DNA of 64,000 nucleotides from JAHQVK01 sp036788295 (lineage in GTDB: Bacteria > Myxococcota > Kuafuiibacteriia > Kuafuiibacteriales > Kuafuiibacteriaceae). Below the pieces are notes generated by a model. It saw only the letters and a list, made by a program, of their open reading frames with translations, made no database searches and was not told the origin of the DNA. This document shows positions 8,431-18,960 of this stretch, piece after piece. Each line of letters opens with the position of its first letter. Positions within the stretch are counted from its first letter, which is position 1. The translations under genes and the position numbers were made by a program. The stretch covers positions 7,497-71,496 of the forward strand of contig DAIQNR010000020.1 of assembly GCA_036788295.1 (NCBI GenBank). Reading direction: 5' to 3'.

Positions 8431-10746
8431 TCAAACCGATGCGGGCGTGGGGATGGTCTCCGAGTCGGGCCCGGCGGTGCCGTCCAGTTCGGAGAACGCC
8501 ATCGTCAGCTTCTCATTGGCCTCGTCCACGTCGATCTCGACGTGGCCGCCGTTCACGAGCCGGCCGAACAAGATCTCGTCCGCGAGCGGCCGTTTGATCT
8601 CGTTTTGGATGACCCGGGCCATGGGCCGGGCCCCGTACTCCCGCGAGTAACCCTTGGCCGCGAGCCACTCCCGAGCCTCGGGGGTCAGATCGATGGTGAC
8701 CTTCTTCTCGGCGAGCAGCACGTCGAGCTCGCTCACGAACTTGTCCACGACCATCGAGATGACTTCGCTCGGAAGCTGGCCGAACTGGATCACCGCGTCG
8801 AGGCGGTTGCGGAACTCGGGGGAGAACACCCGCTCGAGCGCCTTGTCCGACGACGCCACCTCGCCCTCTCGGGAGAAACCGATCTTCGCTTGGGCGATCT
8901 CGCGGGCTCCGGCGTTCGTGGTCATGATGAGAATGACGTGCCGGAAGTCGGCCTGCCGACCGTTGTTGTCGGTCAGGGTCGCGTGATCCATGACCTGCAA
9001 CAGGACGTTGTAGATGTCCGGGTGCGCCTTCTCGATCTCGTCGAGCAGCAGGACCGAGTGGGGCGTCTTTCGCACCGCATCGGTCAGGAGTCCGCCCTGG
9101 TCGAACCCGACGTACCCAGGCGGCGCCCCGATGAGCCGCGAGACCGTGTGCTTCTCCATGTACTCCGACATGTCGAAGCGCACGAACTCGACGCCCAGGA
9201 CCCGGGCGAGCTGCTTGGCGAGCTCGGTCTTGCCCACCCCGGTCGGTCCAGCGAACAGGAAGCTGCCGACCGGCTTGTCCGGGGCACCGAGACCGGAGCG
9301 GTTGAGCTTGATGGCCTGCGACACCGAGTCGACCGCCAGATCCTGGCCGAAGATGGACAGCTTGAGCTGTTTGGCGAGGCTCGCGAGCGTGCTCCGGTCG
9401 TCGGAGGACACGCTCTTCGGCGGGATTTGGGCCATCTTGGCCACGATCGCCTCGATGTCTTCCGGCTCGATCTTCACCTTTCGCTCCCCGACCGGACGCA
9501 GCCGCTGGGCCGCGCCGGCCTCGTCGATCACGTCGATCGCCTTGTCGGGAAGAAAGCGCTCGTTGATGTGCTTGCTCGACAGCTCGGCCGCCGACTCGAG
9601 CGCGGCGTCGGTGTACGTCACCCCGTGGTGCTCTTCGTACCGGGGCGCGAGCCCACGAAGGATCTGGACCGTCTCCTCCGTGGTCGGCTCCCGGACCGTG
9701 ATCTTCTGGAACCGCCTCGCGAGGGCGTGATCCTTCTCGATCGAAGCCTTGAAGTCCTTGTGGGTCGTGCTCCCGATGCACCGCAGCTCGCCGTTTTGCA
9801 GGGCGGGCTTGATGAGATTCGCGGCGTCGAGCGAGCCGTCCTGGGTTGCCCCGGCGCCGACGACGGTGTGAATCTCGTCGATGAACAGGATCGCTCCGGG
9901 GATGCGCTTCACTTCGGCGAGCACGCCCTTGAGCCGCTCCTCGAAGTCGCCCCGGAACTTCGTCCCGGCGAGCAGCGCCCCCATGTCCAGGCTGAAGATT
10001 CGGGAGTCGTTGAGCAGCTCGGGGACCTGGCCGTCGTGGATGCGCAGGGCGAGCCCTTCGGCCAGCGCGGTTTTGCCCACCCCCGGATCTCCGACGAAGA
10101 TCGGGTTGTTCTTTCGCCGCCGGCACAGCACCTGGAGCGTCCGCTCGAGCTCCTTGTCCCGGCCGATGAGAGGGTCGATCTTGCCCGCGGCGGCCATGGC
10201 GACCAGGTCGGTCGCGAAGGACTCGAGCGGGGTCTTCTCCTTCTCTTCTTTGGGCACGGCCGGCCCAGCCGTCTCCTCGAACCCTGCGCCCTCGTCGTCG
10301 ACCGGCTCCCGGACCTTGGCGATCCCGTGGGAGATGTACCGCACCACGTCGAGGCGGGTGATGTCCTGCTTCTGCATCAGGTGCACCGCGTAGCTGTCGC
10401 TCTCGCGGAAGAAGGCGACGAGCAGGTTGCTGCTGTCCATCACCGTCTTCCCCGACGACTGCACGTGCATCACCGCTCGCTGGAACACCCGCTGAAAGGC
10501 GAGCGTCTGCTGGGGGTCCTGTTCGATCCCCTCGGCCAGAGAAGGCATGTTGTGGTCGAAGAACTCCTCGAGGTCGGCCCGAAGCTGCTTCAGGTCCCCC
10601 CCGCACGCGAGGAGGATCTTCTTGCCGTTCGGATCATCGAGCAGGGCGTACAGCACGTGTTCGAGGGTGACGAACTCGTGCCGCTTTTTCAGCGCCTCGT
10701 TGAAGGCGGTGGCGAGGGTGTCCTTGAGCTCCTGCGAATACTCCAT
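8431..10746 (-). CDS. clpA: ATP-dependent Clp protease ATP-binding subunit ClpA
   Basis: A 771-residue AAA+ unfoldase, the length expected for ClpA. Domains in order: the double-Clp N domain (1-145; LKDTLATAFNEALKKRHEFV), D1 with Walker A GDPGVGKTALAEG and Walker B ILFIDEIHTV, and D2 with Walker A GPTGVGKTELAKQ and Walker B LLLDEIEKAH. A C-terminal D2-small domain follows. It threads substrates into ClpP in the cytosol. There is no long coiled-coil M domain, which separates it from ClpB and ClpC. The start lies 3 bp after the stop of clpS, its adaptor, so the pair is an operon. clpP is not in this window. Confidence 0.97.
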   Translation of the reverse strand: MEYSQELKDTLATAFNEALKKRHEFVTLEHVLYALLDDPNGKKILLACGGDLKQLRADLEEFFDHNMPSLAEGIEQDPQQTLAFQRVFQRAVMHVQSSGKTVMDSSNLLVAFFRESDSYAVHLMQKQDITRLDVVRYISHGIAKVREPVDDEGAGFEETAGPAVPKEEKEKTPLESFATDLVAMAAAGKIDPLIGRDKELERTLQVLCRRRKNNPIFVGDPGVGKTALAEGLALRIHDGQVPELLNDSRIFSLDMGALLAGTKFRGDFEERLKGVLAEVKRIPGAILFIDEIHTVVGAGATQDGSLDAANLIKPALQNGELRCIGSTTHKDFKASIEKDHALARRFQKITVREPTTEETVQILRGLAPRYEEHHGVTYTDAALESAAELSSKHINERFLPDKAIDVIDEAGAAQRLRPVGERKVKIEPEDIEAIVAKMAQIPPKSVSSDDRSTLASLAKQLKLSIFGQDLAVDSVSQAIKLNRSGLGAPDKPVGSFLFAGPTGVGKTELAKQLARVLGVEFVRFDMSEYMEKHTVSRLIGAPPGYVGFDQGGLLTDAVRKTPHSVLLLDEIEKAHPDIYNVLLQVMDHATLTDNNGRQADFRHVILIMTTNAGAREIAQAKIGFSREGEVASSDKALERVFSPEFRNRLDAVIQFGQLPSEVISMVVDKFVSELDVLLAEKKVTIDLTPEAREWLAAKGYSREYGARPMARVIQNEIKRPLADEILFGRLVNGGHVEIDVDEANEKLTMAFSELDGTAGPDSETIPTPASV

Positions 10747-10749
10747 GGT

Positions 10750-11073
10750 TCAGACCGGCTCGTACGTCACTTCCAGCGGGAATTCGTTCTTGCGAGCGAG
10801 CGCGAGGGTCTGCGCGACCTTCGTCTCGGCGATCTCCTTCGTGTAGACCCCAGCGACACCCACCCCGTTCTTGTGGACGTGCATCATGATCTCGAAGGCG
10901 CTCGCCTCGCTATGGTGAAAGAGGGTCACGAGGACCGAAATGACGAACTCCATCGTGGTGTAGTCGTCATTGTGGAACAGCACCTTGTACATCGGAGGCT
11001 TTTGGGTCGCCTCCTCCGTTCGGGTGACGGTCTCGGTTCCGCCGCTCGTCCCTGCTCCGCGTTTGGTCGACAT
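10750..11073 (-). CDS. clpS: ATP-dependent Clp protease adaptor ClpS
   Basis: A 107-residue protein with the complete ClpS core: YKVLFHNDDYTTMEFVISVL (the N-D-D motif binding N-degrons), then HVHKNGVGVAGVYTKEIAETK. ClpS binds the ClpA N domain and delivers N-end-rule substrates. The first 27 residues are a flexible, Thr/Gly-rich tail, as is usual. It is located immediately upstream of clpA (3-bp spacing), the classical order. Confidence 0.96.
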   Translation of the reverse strand: MSTKRGAGTSGGTETVTRTEEATQKPPMYKVLFHNDDYTTMEFVISVLVTLFHHSEASAFEIMMHVHKNGVGVAGVYTKEIAETKVAQTLALARKNEFPLEVTYEPV

Positions 11074-11138
11074 CGGGCGTCTCGGACCCTAGCCCAGGCG
11101 CCGGCGCGAATGAAGCGCGGCCCGACGGCAAGCGCCCA

Positions 11139-11924
11139 TCACCGTCCACCGAATCGCGGCGGGCGCCGCTCGAGGAACGCGGCGACGCCCTCTTTGCCGT
11201 CCTCGCTCCCGCACAAACCGGCGATCGAGCGCGCCTCGAGCTCGGCCTGGCTCTCGAGCGGCCGGCCGAAGCTCTCGATGAGCAGCCGCTTGGTCGCCCC
11301 GTACGCGAGCGTCGGTCCGGCCGCGAGCCGCGCTGCCGCCTGCTCCGCTTCGGCGAGCAGCTCTTGGTCAGGGTAAACCTCAGTGAACAAACCCCACGCC
11401 CGCGCCTCCTCCGCCGACAAGACCCGGTCGGTGAAGAGCAGCTCCTGCGCTCGCCGAAGGCCCACCAGCCTGGGGAGCAGCCACGTGGAGGCGCCGTCGG
11501 GGGACAGGCCCACCTTGGCGTACCCGAAGGTCAGCTTCGCCGAGGCCGCGGCGAGCACCAAATCCCCGCACAGCGCGAGCGGCACCCCGCCCCCCGCCAC
11601 CGTCCCGTTGACCGCCACCACCACCGGGGCGTCCATCCGGCAAAAGCGCGCCACCGCGGCGTGGATGTGGAGCGCCGTGTCGGCGAGCCGCCGGCCCATG
11701 CCCGACCCGGCGGCAGCGAATTCGGCCAGGTCTCCCCCCGTCGAGAAGAAGCGCCCGGTCCCGGTGAGCAGCACCGCCCGGACGTCGGGGTCGTGGTCGC
11801 AGCGCCCGGCGATCTCGCACAGCTCTTCGGCCAACCGGGGGCTGTAGGCGTTCGCCTTCGGCCGATCGAGCACGATGACCCCCACCCCGCCCCGGACCTC
11901 GAAGCGCACCGAACGAGCTTCCAT
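11139..11924 (-). CDS. Enoyl-CoA hydratase/isomerase (crotonase) family protein, PaaG-like
   Basis: A 261-residue crotonase-fold protein. RFFSTGGDLAEF forms the first oxyanion-hole strand, and VVVAVNGTVAGGGVPLALCGDLVLA the second. The catalytic region reads KVGLSPDGASTWLLPRLVG. It has Asp where hydratases have the second catalytic Glu, a pattern shared with PaaG-type ring-opening isomerases. Substrate choice cannot be inferred because no other paa or beta-oxidation gene is nearby. The C-terminal EGVAAFLERRPPRF is typical of the family. It is divergent from the TonB-dependent receptor gene across 92 bp and 65 bp upstream of clpS on the same strand. Confidence 0.88.
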   Translation of the reverse strand: MEARSVRFEVRGGVGVIVLDRPKANAYSPRLAEELCEIAGRCDHDPDVRAVLLTGTGRFFSTGGDLAEFAAAGSGMGRRLADTALHIHAAVARFCRMDAPVVVAVNGTVAGGGVPLALCGDLVLAAASAKLTFGYAKVGLSPDGASTWLLPRLVGLRRAQELLFTDRVLSAEEARAWGLFTEVYPDQELLAEAEQAAARLAAGPTLAYGATKRLLIESFGRPLESQAELEARSIAGLCGSEDGKEGVAAFLERRPPRFGGR

Positions 11925-12016
11925 CTCTCGATGCTCGGCCGGTCGGCCGCCGGACGCAAGGCTCGGGTTCTCCCGGGGGGTGTTCCAAACGCCCGGCGCT
12001 TGTTAGCTCCCGGTGG

Positions 12017-14053
12017 GTGCCGTTCCCACTCTTCCTTGCGCTGCTCGGGCAAGTTGGGACCTCGAGTACGGTCGAGCCGGTGCAAGCCGTGGTGGTCACC
12101 GGCAGCAGGACCGAAGAACCGCTGCCCGCCACCCCGTTTTCGGCATCGGTGCTGACCACCGCCGACATCGGCGCCGGGCGCCCTACCCTCAGCCTCGGCG
12201 AGAGCCTCGCCCAGGTGCCGGGCGTGTTCGTCAGCTCGAGGGGCAACTACGCCCAGGACAGCCGGCTGTCGATCCGCGGCTTCGGGGGCCGCGCCGCCTT
12301 CGGGGTCCGAGGCATTCGCGTGGTCATAGACGGGATTCCCCTCACCCTTCCCGACGGGCAGACCCCGATCGACCTCGTGGACCTCGCCAACGTGGGCCGG
12401 ATCGAGGTCCTCCGGGGTCCGGCCGGCAGCCTCTACGGAAACGCGGCCGGAGGCGTGCTCTCCATCGAGTCGAAGCTGGCCCCCGCGACGCCCCGGGCCG
12501 AGGTCTTCAACTTGGTGGGCGCGTTCGAGACCTGGAAGCTGGCCGCCTCCGGGCAAGGTCGGTTTGGCGGCACCGACGTGTCCGTCTTCGCGTCTCGCAC
12601 CGAGACCGGCGGCTACCGGGAGCAGTCGGGGACCGAACGGATCGCCGCGCAGGCGCGGACGGTGACCCGGATCGCGGACGGGGTGCGGTGGATGAACGTC
12701 GTCCACTACAACCAGATCCCGTTCGCGGAGGACCCGGGTGGACTCACGCCCGAAGACTTCGATTCGGCCCCCCGCTCGGCGGCCGGACCCAACCGCCAGT
12801 TCGCCACGGGGGAGACCTCGAGCCAGCTCCAGCTCGGCAGCCGCCTCGTCGCCGACGCCGGCCGCCACCACCGGTTCGAGCTGAGCGGCCACGCCGGGAT
12901 CCGCGACTTCGTGAACGCGATCCCGGCCCGGACGGTGGCCTTCACCCGCAACTTCTTCGGGGGCCTGCTCGTGTACCGCTGGCAGGAGCCGACCTGGCTC
13001 CACGGCCACCGGCTGGCGATCGGCGGCGAGGTCCAGGCTCAGGTCGACAGGCGGAGCAACCAGGGCAACCGGGGGGGCCGACCGGACGGCCGGGTGCTGC
13101 TGCTGCAAGACGAGCAGGCCGTCGCGCTCGGGGCGTTCGCGCAAGAGAGCTTGACCCTCTTCGATGGCTTCTCGGTGCTGGCGAGCGCCCGCTACGACCG
13201 CACCGATTTCGAGCTGTCCGACGACCTGAGAGACGCCCGCGACACCTCGGGGCAGCGCAGCTTCGATCAGCTGACCGCGCAGGCTGGGTTGTCGGTCCGG
13301 CCCTCGGCCTGGTTCGACGGACCGTCCGCGCCCTTGGACCTCGAGCTGTTCGGGAACGTGGCCCAGGCCTTCGAGACCCCCACCCTGACCGAGCTCGTGA
13401 ACTCAGCCCCGGACGGCGGGCTGTCGCCGAGCCTCGACGCCCAAAAAGCCCTGTCCTACGAGGCCGGAGCTCGACTTCGGGCGCCCGGCTTCGCCGCCGA
13501 GGCCGTCGGCTTCTACCTCGACATCGAGGACGAGCTGGTGCCGGGCGAAGACGAGCTGAACCGGACGATCTTCACCAACGCGGGCGCCTCCCGCCGCGCT
13601 GGCGCCGAGCTCTCCGTGCGGTGGCAGGCGGCGCGGCAGCTCGAGCTGCTCGGCGCCTACACTTGGCTGCTCGCCACCTACGAGGACGAGGGGCGCGCGG
13701 GCAAGCTCCTGCCCGGTTTGCCCGAGCACCGCTTGTTCGGGCGGGCCCGTTACGACGATGGGCGCATCCACGCCACGTTCGAGCTCGAGTGGGTGGACGA
13801 GCGCTTCGCCGACGACGCGAACCTCGTCGCTTCCCCCGCCTACGCCCTCGCCGAGCTGCGGGTCGGCCTTCGCTTCGCGCTCGGTCCGGAGTGGACCGGC
13901 GACCTCGTCGTCGGAGCGAGAAACCTCTTCGACGTCCCCTACGCCGACGGAATCCGCCCCAACGCGTTCGGACGCCGCTACTTCGAGTCCGGAGCGCCGC
14001 TGAACCTCTTCGGCGCGCTCACCGTGACCTTCGACGCGCTCGACCGCTTCTGA
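12017..14053 (+). CDS. TonB-dependent outer-membrane receptor
   Basis: A 678-residue receptor. A short signal-like N-terminus is followed by a TonB-box-like AVVVTGSR. The plug domain carries SLAQVPGVFVSSRG, SIRGFGGRAAFGVRGIRVVIDGIPL and IEVLRGPAGSLYGNAAGG. A 22-strand barrel follows, with FETPTLTELVNSAPDGGL and LDAQKALSYEAGARLR, which are hallmarks of siderophore-type receptors. It ends in Phe, the outer-membrane sorting residue. It imports an unknown ligand, possibly a ferric siderophore, using TonB energy. It stands alone; the TonB-system operon lies 18 kb away. The start is a GTG. A divergent crotonase gene begins 92 bp upstream. Confidence 0.92.
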   Translation: MPFPLFLALLGQVGTSSTVEPVQAVVVTGSRTEEPLPATPFSASVLTTADIGAGRPTLSLGESLAQVPGVFVSSRGNYAQDSRLSIRGFGGRAAFGVRGIRVVIDGIPLTLPDGQTPIDLVDLANVGRIEVLRGPAGSLYGNAAGGVLSIESKLAPATPRAEVFNLVGAFETWKLAASGQGRFGGTDVSVFASRTETGGYREQSGTERIAAQARTVTRIADGVRWMNVVHYNQIPFAEDPGGLTPEDFDSAPRSAAGPNRQFATGETSSQLQLGSRLVADAGRHHRFELSGHAGIRDFVNAIPARTVAFTRNFFGGLLVYRWQEPTWLHGHRLAIGGEVQAQVDRRSNQGNRGGRPDGRVLLLQDEQAVALGAFAQESLTLFDGFSVLASARYDRTDFELSDDLRDARDTSGQRSFDQLTAQAGLSVRPSAWFDGPSAPLDLELFGNVAQAFETPTLTELVNSAPDGGLSPSLDAQKALSYEAGARLRAPGFAAEAVGFYLDIEDELVPGEDELNRTIFTNAGASRRAGAELSVRWQAARQLELLGAYTWLLATYEDEGRAGKLLPGLPEHRLFGRARYDDGRIHATFELEWVDERFADDANLVASPAYALAELRVGLRFALGPEWTGDLVVGARNLFDVPYADGIRPNAFGRRYFESGAPLNLFGALTVTFDALDRF

Positions 14054-14104
14054 CGAGCGACGGCGCTTGCCCAATGGCCGCGGCGGGCGTACCCGCGGCT
14101 GTTC

Positions 14105-15613
14105 ATGAGCGCATCGGATCCTTTCGACGTCCTGCCTCCCCCGATCGCGCTCGCCCTGCGCAAGCGGGGTTTCGAGACCCTCACCGCCGTGCAGCTGTCG
14201 GTGATCACTGAAGACCCGGCGATCCACGACCTCCGCATCTCATCCAAGACCGGCTCGGGAAAGACGGTGGCGCTCGGTCTCGCCATCGCCCGGACGCTCG
14301 AAGCCGAAGACCCGAGCCGGGTCGGGCCCCGAGCGCTGGTGCTCGCCCCGACCCGGGAGCTGGCCGCGCAGGTCGCGCAGGAGCTCGGCTCCCTGTTCTC
14401 CGAGACCCCCGGGGTCGAAGTGCAGGTGGTGACCGGCGGCACCGACCCGGTACGGGAGCGGCGGGCCCTCCGCAGCCGCCCGGACGTCTTGGTCGCCACA
14501 CCGGGCCGGCTGATCGATCACGTCGATCACAACGGGCTCGACCTGTCTTCGGTGGCCCAGGTGGTGCTCGACGAAGCCGACCAGATGCTGGACCTCGGCT
14601 TTCGCGATGAGCTCGAGTCGATCCTCGAGCGCATCCCCGAGCAGCGACGCCTCCACATGGTCTCGGCCACCTTCGCTCGCGAGGTGCTCCGCTTCGCCGA
14701 CCGAAGCCAGCGGGACGTCGTCCACGTCGAGGGGACGAGGCTCGGCGAGGCGAACGAGGACATCGAGCACGTCGCCCACCTCGTCCTGCCGATCGAACGG
14801 CACGGCGCGCTCGTCAACTTGCTGCTCGCCGACCACGCCGAAGGCTCAGGGTCCTGGCTCGTGTTCGTGCGTCGCCGGGCCGACGCGGCCGAGCTGGCCG
14901 AGCTGCTCGTCGAAGACGGGTTCTCGGCGATGCCGTTCTCCGGCGACCTGTCGCAAGTGCAGCGAGACCGCACGCTCGGCGCGTTTCGCCGCGGCCTCGT
15001 CAAGGTGCTGGTCGCCACCGACGTCGCCGCCCGCGGCATCGACGTGCAGGACATCTCCACCGTCGTGCACTTCGACCTTCCGACCGACGCGGAGGCTCTG
15101 ACCCACCGCTCTGGGCGCACCGGTCGGGCCGGCCAGAAGGGCCGATCGCTGCTGCTCGTTCCGCCGAGCGCAGAGCGGCGCATCCGCCAAGTGCTGCGGT
15201 CGGCGAAGGTCGAACCGAGCTGGCAACCGATCCCGGACGCCCGGCGCATCGAGAAGGCGGCGCTCAAGCGAACCCGCCGGGCGCTGCACGCCAGGCTCGA
15301 CGCCGGCGAGGAGCTCGCGGCCAAGCAGCTCGAATACGCCCGCAGCCTGCTCGAGGAGCGGGACCCGGCGGTGGTGATCGCGGTGCTGCTCGACATGGCC
15401 CGCACCGAGCTTCCCCGAGAGCCGGAGGTGGTCCGCCCGCTCGAGCCGAGGGGCGACGCGCCCCCGCCCCGCGACCGCGCCCCTCGAGCTGGGGGCCGAT
15501 TCGCCGGGGGACGGCGACCGGATGGGCCGCGCGGATTCGGAGCCCCGCGGCCGGGGAGCCAAGACCGGTTTCGCCGCGACGAGCCGGCGAGGCCGGAGCG
15601 CCGCCCGAAGTGA
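14105..15613 (+). CDS. DEAD-box ATP-dependent RNA helicase
   Basis: A 502-residue protein. The helicase core has a Q motif (FETLTAVQ), SKTGSGKT (I), APTRELA (Ia), ATPGRL (Ib), VLDEADQML (II), VSATF (III, SAT), VLVATDVAARGID (V) and HRSGRTGRAG (VI). The C-terminal 130 residues end in a Gly/Arg/Pro-rich tail, probably disordered and RNA-binding, as in DeaD/RhlE relatives. No DbpA-type RNA-binding domain is evident. A role in rRNA maturation, ribosome assembly or RNA turnover is likely. The gene is convergent with trpS (58 bp between stops). Confidence 0.93.
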   Translation: MSASDPFDVLPPPIALALRKRGFETLTAVQLSVITEDPAIHDLRISSKTGSGKTVALGLAIARTLEAEDPSRVGPRALVLAPTRELAAQVAQELGSLFSETPGVEVQVVTGGTDPVRERRALRSRPDVLVATPGRLIDHVDHNGLDLSSVAQVVLDEADQMLDLGFRDELESILERIPEQRRLHMVSATFAREVLRFADRSQRDVVHVEGTRLGEANEDIEHVAHLVLPIERHGALVNLLLADHAEGSGSWLVFVRRRADAAELAELLVEDGFSAMPFSGDLSQVQRDRTLGAFRRGLVKVLVATDVAARGIDVQDISTVVHFDLPTDAEALTHRSGRTGRAGQKGRSLLLVPPSAERRIRQVLRSAKVEPSWQPIPDARRIEKAALKRTRRALHARLDAGEELAAKQLEYARSLLEERDPAVVIAVLLDMARTELPREPEVVRPLEPRGDAPPPRDRAPRAGGRFAGGRRPDGPRGFGAPRPGSQDRFRRDEPARPERRPK

Positions 15614-15670
15614 GGCCCGTTCCCCGCGCCGCCGGAGCCGGCCGCGACGGGGCTTCGCCGGGGCTTTGGC

Positions 15671-16720
<1,050 letters not shown>

Positions 16721-16801
16721 GGGACGAGATGACGCCCGCGGCGCCCACCCACGGTCAAGCCGCCGAAACGGCGGCCCTGCCCGGTCCGGCACGGAGCTGC
16801 T

Positions 16802-17320
16802 ATGTTTCCCCCGTTGGGACTCCTTCAGGCCGCGGCGCGGATCGTCCACGTGCTCCTCCTCGGGGGATGGATCGGTGCGCTCGCCACCTGCGGTCTGCTC
16901 AGGCAGCGAGCGGAGTGGGTGCTCGACTCCGCGCATGCCGCCGACGCCCTCGCCCGGGACCTGATCGGGGTCATCGACGGGGTTGGGGTGCTGGCCGGGC
17001 CGGTCCTGCTCGGGAGCCTCGTGCTCGGGTGGCGCTCCTTTCAGGCTCCACTGCGAGGGCGCGCGGTCGGCATTCTCCTCGTGACCGGGCTGGCCGCGCT
17101 GTCCCGGCGATGGATCGGCCCCAGGCAGGCCGAGCTGGTGGCCGAGCTGGGCCGGCGCCTCGACGACGTGGATCTCGGCGCACCCGGCGTGGCCGAGCTG
17201 GCGCAGCTCGAGCAAGTCGGGGTCGTCCTCAGCGTCCTGCTCGCGTCGATCCTCGTGTGGCTGCTGGCGGCGGCGATCCAAGGCAGCCAGCCCCGGCGCC
17301 GCTTCGCCATCGAGCTGTGA
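16802..17320 (+). CDS. DUF4149-like integral membrane protein
   Basis: A 172-residue protein with about four hydrophobic segments: residues 5-30, 60-78, 85-100 and 140-160. The first reads AARIVHVLLLGGWIGALAT, resembling the histidine-containing first helix of DUF4149/TMEM205-type proteins. The function of that family is unknown. The downstream interval to pntA (17321-17518, 198 bp) holds no convincing gene and probably carries the pnt promoter. Confidence 0.65.
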   Translation: MFPPLGLLQAAARIVHVLLLGGWIGALATCGLLRQRAEWVLDSAHAADALARDLIGVIDGVGVLAGPVLLGSLVLGWRSFQAPLRGRAVGILLVTGLAALSRRWIGPRQAELVAELGRRLDDVDLGAPGVAELAQLEQVGVVLSVLLASILVWLLAAAIQGSQPRRRFAIEL

Positions 17321-17518
17321 GGCGCCTCGCGAAACTCCGGCGCCCCCGCCGGCCAACCGGATCGAGGCGCCCGTCGCTCGGGCCGATCGAACGGAACCGC
17401 AGCAGGGCTCGAGCGGAGCCAAGAGGACCGGATTCGCTGCGCTTCGGTGGTGCATCCCGGTCCCGGCGGTTTCGTCCTTACCCCTTGCGCTCGGTCTTCT
17501 GCCGGACCATGGAGGGGC

Positions 17519-18676
17519 ATGCGCGTGTTCGTACCCCTCGAGCGAACGCCGGGCGAAGCCCGGGTGGCGCTCGTGCCGGAGGGGGTCAAGAAACTGACGA
17601 AGGCTGGCTTCAGCGTCCGGGTCGAGACCGGCGCCGGCGCCAAAGCCCACTTCTCGGACGAGGCGTACGTCGAAGCCGGAGCGGAGGTGCTCGCGGACGC
17701 GGCGGAGGGCTTTGGTACGTCCGATGTGATCCTGAAGGTGGCGCCGTTCACCAACAGCGAGGCGCTCGGCGGCCACGAGGCCAAAGCCCTCAAGGAGGGA
17801 TGCCTCGCGATCGGGTTCATGGCCCCCCATGCCAACCACGACATGGTGCGCCACCTGGTCTCGAGAAAAGTGACTTGCATGGCCATGGAGCTCGTGCCCC
17901 GAATCACCCGGGCGCAAGGGATGGACGCCTTGTCCTCTCAAGCTTCGCTCGGGGGATACAAGGCGGTGCTGCTCGCCGCCTCCCACCTCGACAAGTACTT
18001 TCCGCTCCTCATGACCGCGGCGGGCACGATCCAGCCCGCCCGCGTCGTCATCCTCGGGGCCGGCGTGGCCGGTCTTCAGGCCTTGGCCACCGCGAAGCGG
18101 CTCGGAGCGAGGGTCGAGGTTTCCGACATCCGGCCCGAGGTCAAGGAACAGATCGAGTCGCTCGGCGGCCGCTTCATCGAGCTGCCGCTCGACGAGGTGG
18201 AGCAGGGAACCGGGGGCTACGCAAAAGAAGTCACGAAAGAGTTCCTCGAGAAGCAGCAGGCGTTGGTCGCCGACCGGCTGGCCGAGGCCGACGTGGCCAT
18301 CACCACCGCGCTCGTCCCCGGGCGGCCGGCGCCGAAGCTCATCAGCGCCGCCACCGTGGAGCGGATGCGAAAGGGCGCGGTCATCGTGGACATGGCGGTG
18401 GCCCAGGGCGGCAACTGCGAGCTGTCCGAGCGCAACCAGACCGTCGAGAAACATGGCGTCACCATCATCGGGCACGACAATCTCCCGGCTACGGTGCCCG
18501 GCGACGCGAGCGTCATGTACTCGCGAAACGTGCTCGCGCTCCTGCTCCACCTGGCCAAGAAGGCCGAGCTGAGCCTCGACCTCGAGGAGGAGATCACGAA
18601 GGGGTCGATGCTCACCCACGCCGGGCAGATCATGCATCCGCCCACCCGCGAAACCATCGAGGGAGGAAACTCATGA
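17519..18676 (+). CDS. pntA: NAD(P) transhydrogenase subunit alpha, NAD-binding part
   Basis: A 385-residue domain I protein. MRVFVPLERTPGEARVALVPE is the alanine-dehydrogenase/PNT N-terminal signature. VVILGAGVAGLQALATAKRLGARVEVSD is the Rossmann loop (GAGVAG) that binds NAD(H). The enzyme passes hydride between NADH and NADP+ while protons cross the membrane. The ATG at 17519 follows a GGAGG box. The TGA overlaps the next start (ATGA). The alpha chain is split in two here, as in Rhodospirillum and many other bacteria. Confidence 0.94.
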   Translation: MRVFVPLERTPGEARVALVPEGVKKLTKAGFSVRVETGAGAKAHFSDEAYVEAGAEVLADAAEGFGTSDVILKVAPFTNSEALGGHEAKALKEGCLAIGFMAPHANHDMVRHLVSRKVTCMAMELVPRITRAQGMDALSSQASLGGYKAVLLAASHLDKYFPLLMTAAGTIQPARVVILGAGVAGLQALATAKRLGARVEVSDIRPEVKEQIESLGGRFIELPLDEVEQGTGGYAKEVTKEFLEKQQALVADRLAEADVAITTALVPGRPAPKLISAATVERMRKGAVIVDMAVAQGGNCELSERNQTVEKHGVTIIGHDNLPATVPGDASVMYSRNVLALLLHLAKKAELSLDLEEEITKGSMLTHAGQIMHPPTRETIEGGNS

Positions 18677-18960
18677 TCCTTGGACCGTTCTTGGTCGGCC
18701 TCTACGTGTTCGTGCTCGCCTGCTTCGTAGGCTTCGAGCTGATCACCAAGGTGCCGCCGACCCTGCACACCCCGTTGATGAGCGGCGCGAACGCCATCAG
18801 CGGAATCACCATTCTCGGCGCGATCGCGGTGGCCGGTCAGTCCGACTCGATCTTCGCCGAGCTGCTCGGGACGCTCGCCGTCGCGTTCGCCACCATCAAC
18901 GTGGTCGGCGGCTTCATGGTCACCGATCGCATGATGCGCATGTTCGGGAGGAAGAAGTGA
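18673..18960 (+). CDS. pntAB: NAD(P) transhydrogenase subunit alpha, membrane part
   Basis: A 95-residue protein with three transmembrane helices. FELITKVPPTLHTPLMSGANAISG is the conserved loop of domain II of the transhydrogenase alpha chain. It forms part of the proton channel with PntB. It overlaps pntA upstream (ATGA) and pntB downstream (GTGA). Confidence 0.94.
   Translation: MILGPFLVGLYVFVLACFVGFELITKVPPTLHTPLMSGANAISGITILGAIAVAGQSDSIFAELLGTLAVAFATINVVGGFMVTDRMMRMFGRKK

Noticed and set aside
8542..11376. A 944-codon plus-strand frame opposite clpS-clpA
   Set aside because: The opposite strand encodes unmistakable ClpA and ClpS. This frame shows the antisense bias of high-GC third positions and has no domain.
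14077..14099. A terminator between the receptor and DEAD-box genes
   Set aside because: Only a 5-bp GCGGG/CCCGC stem is convincing. The surrounding pairing is broken and no T-tract follows.
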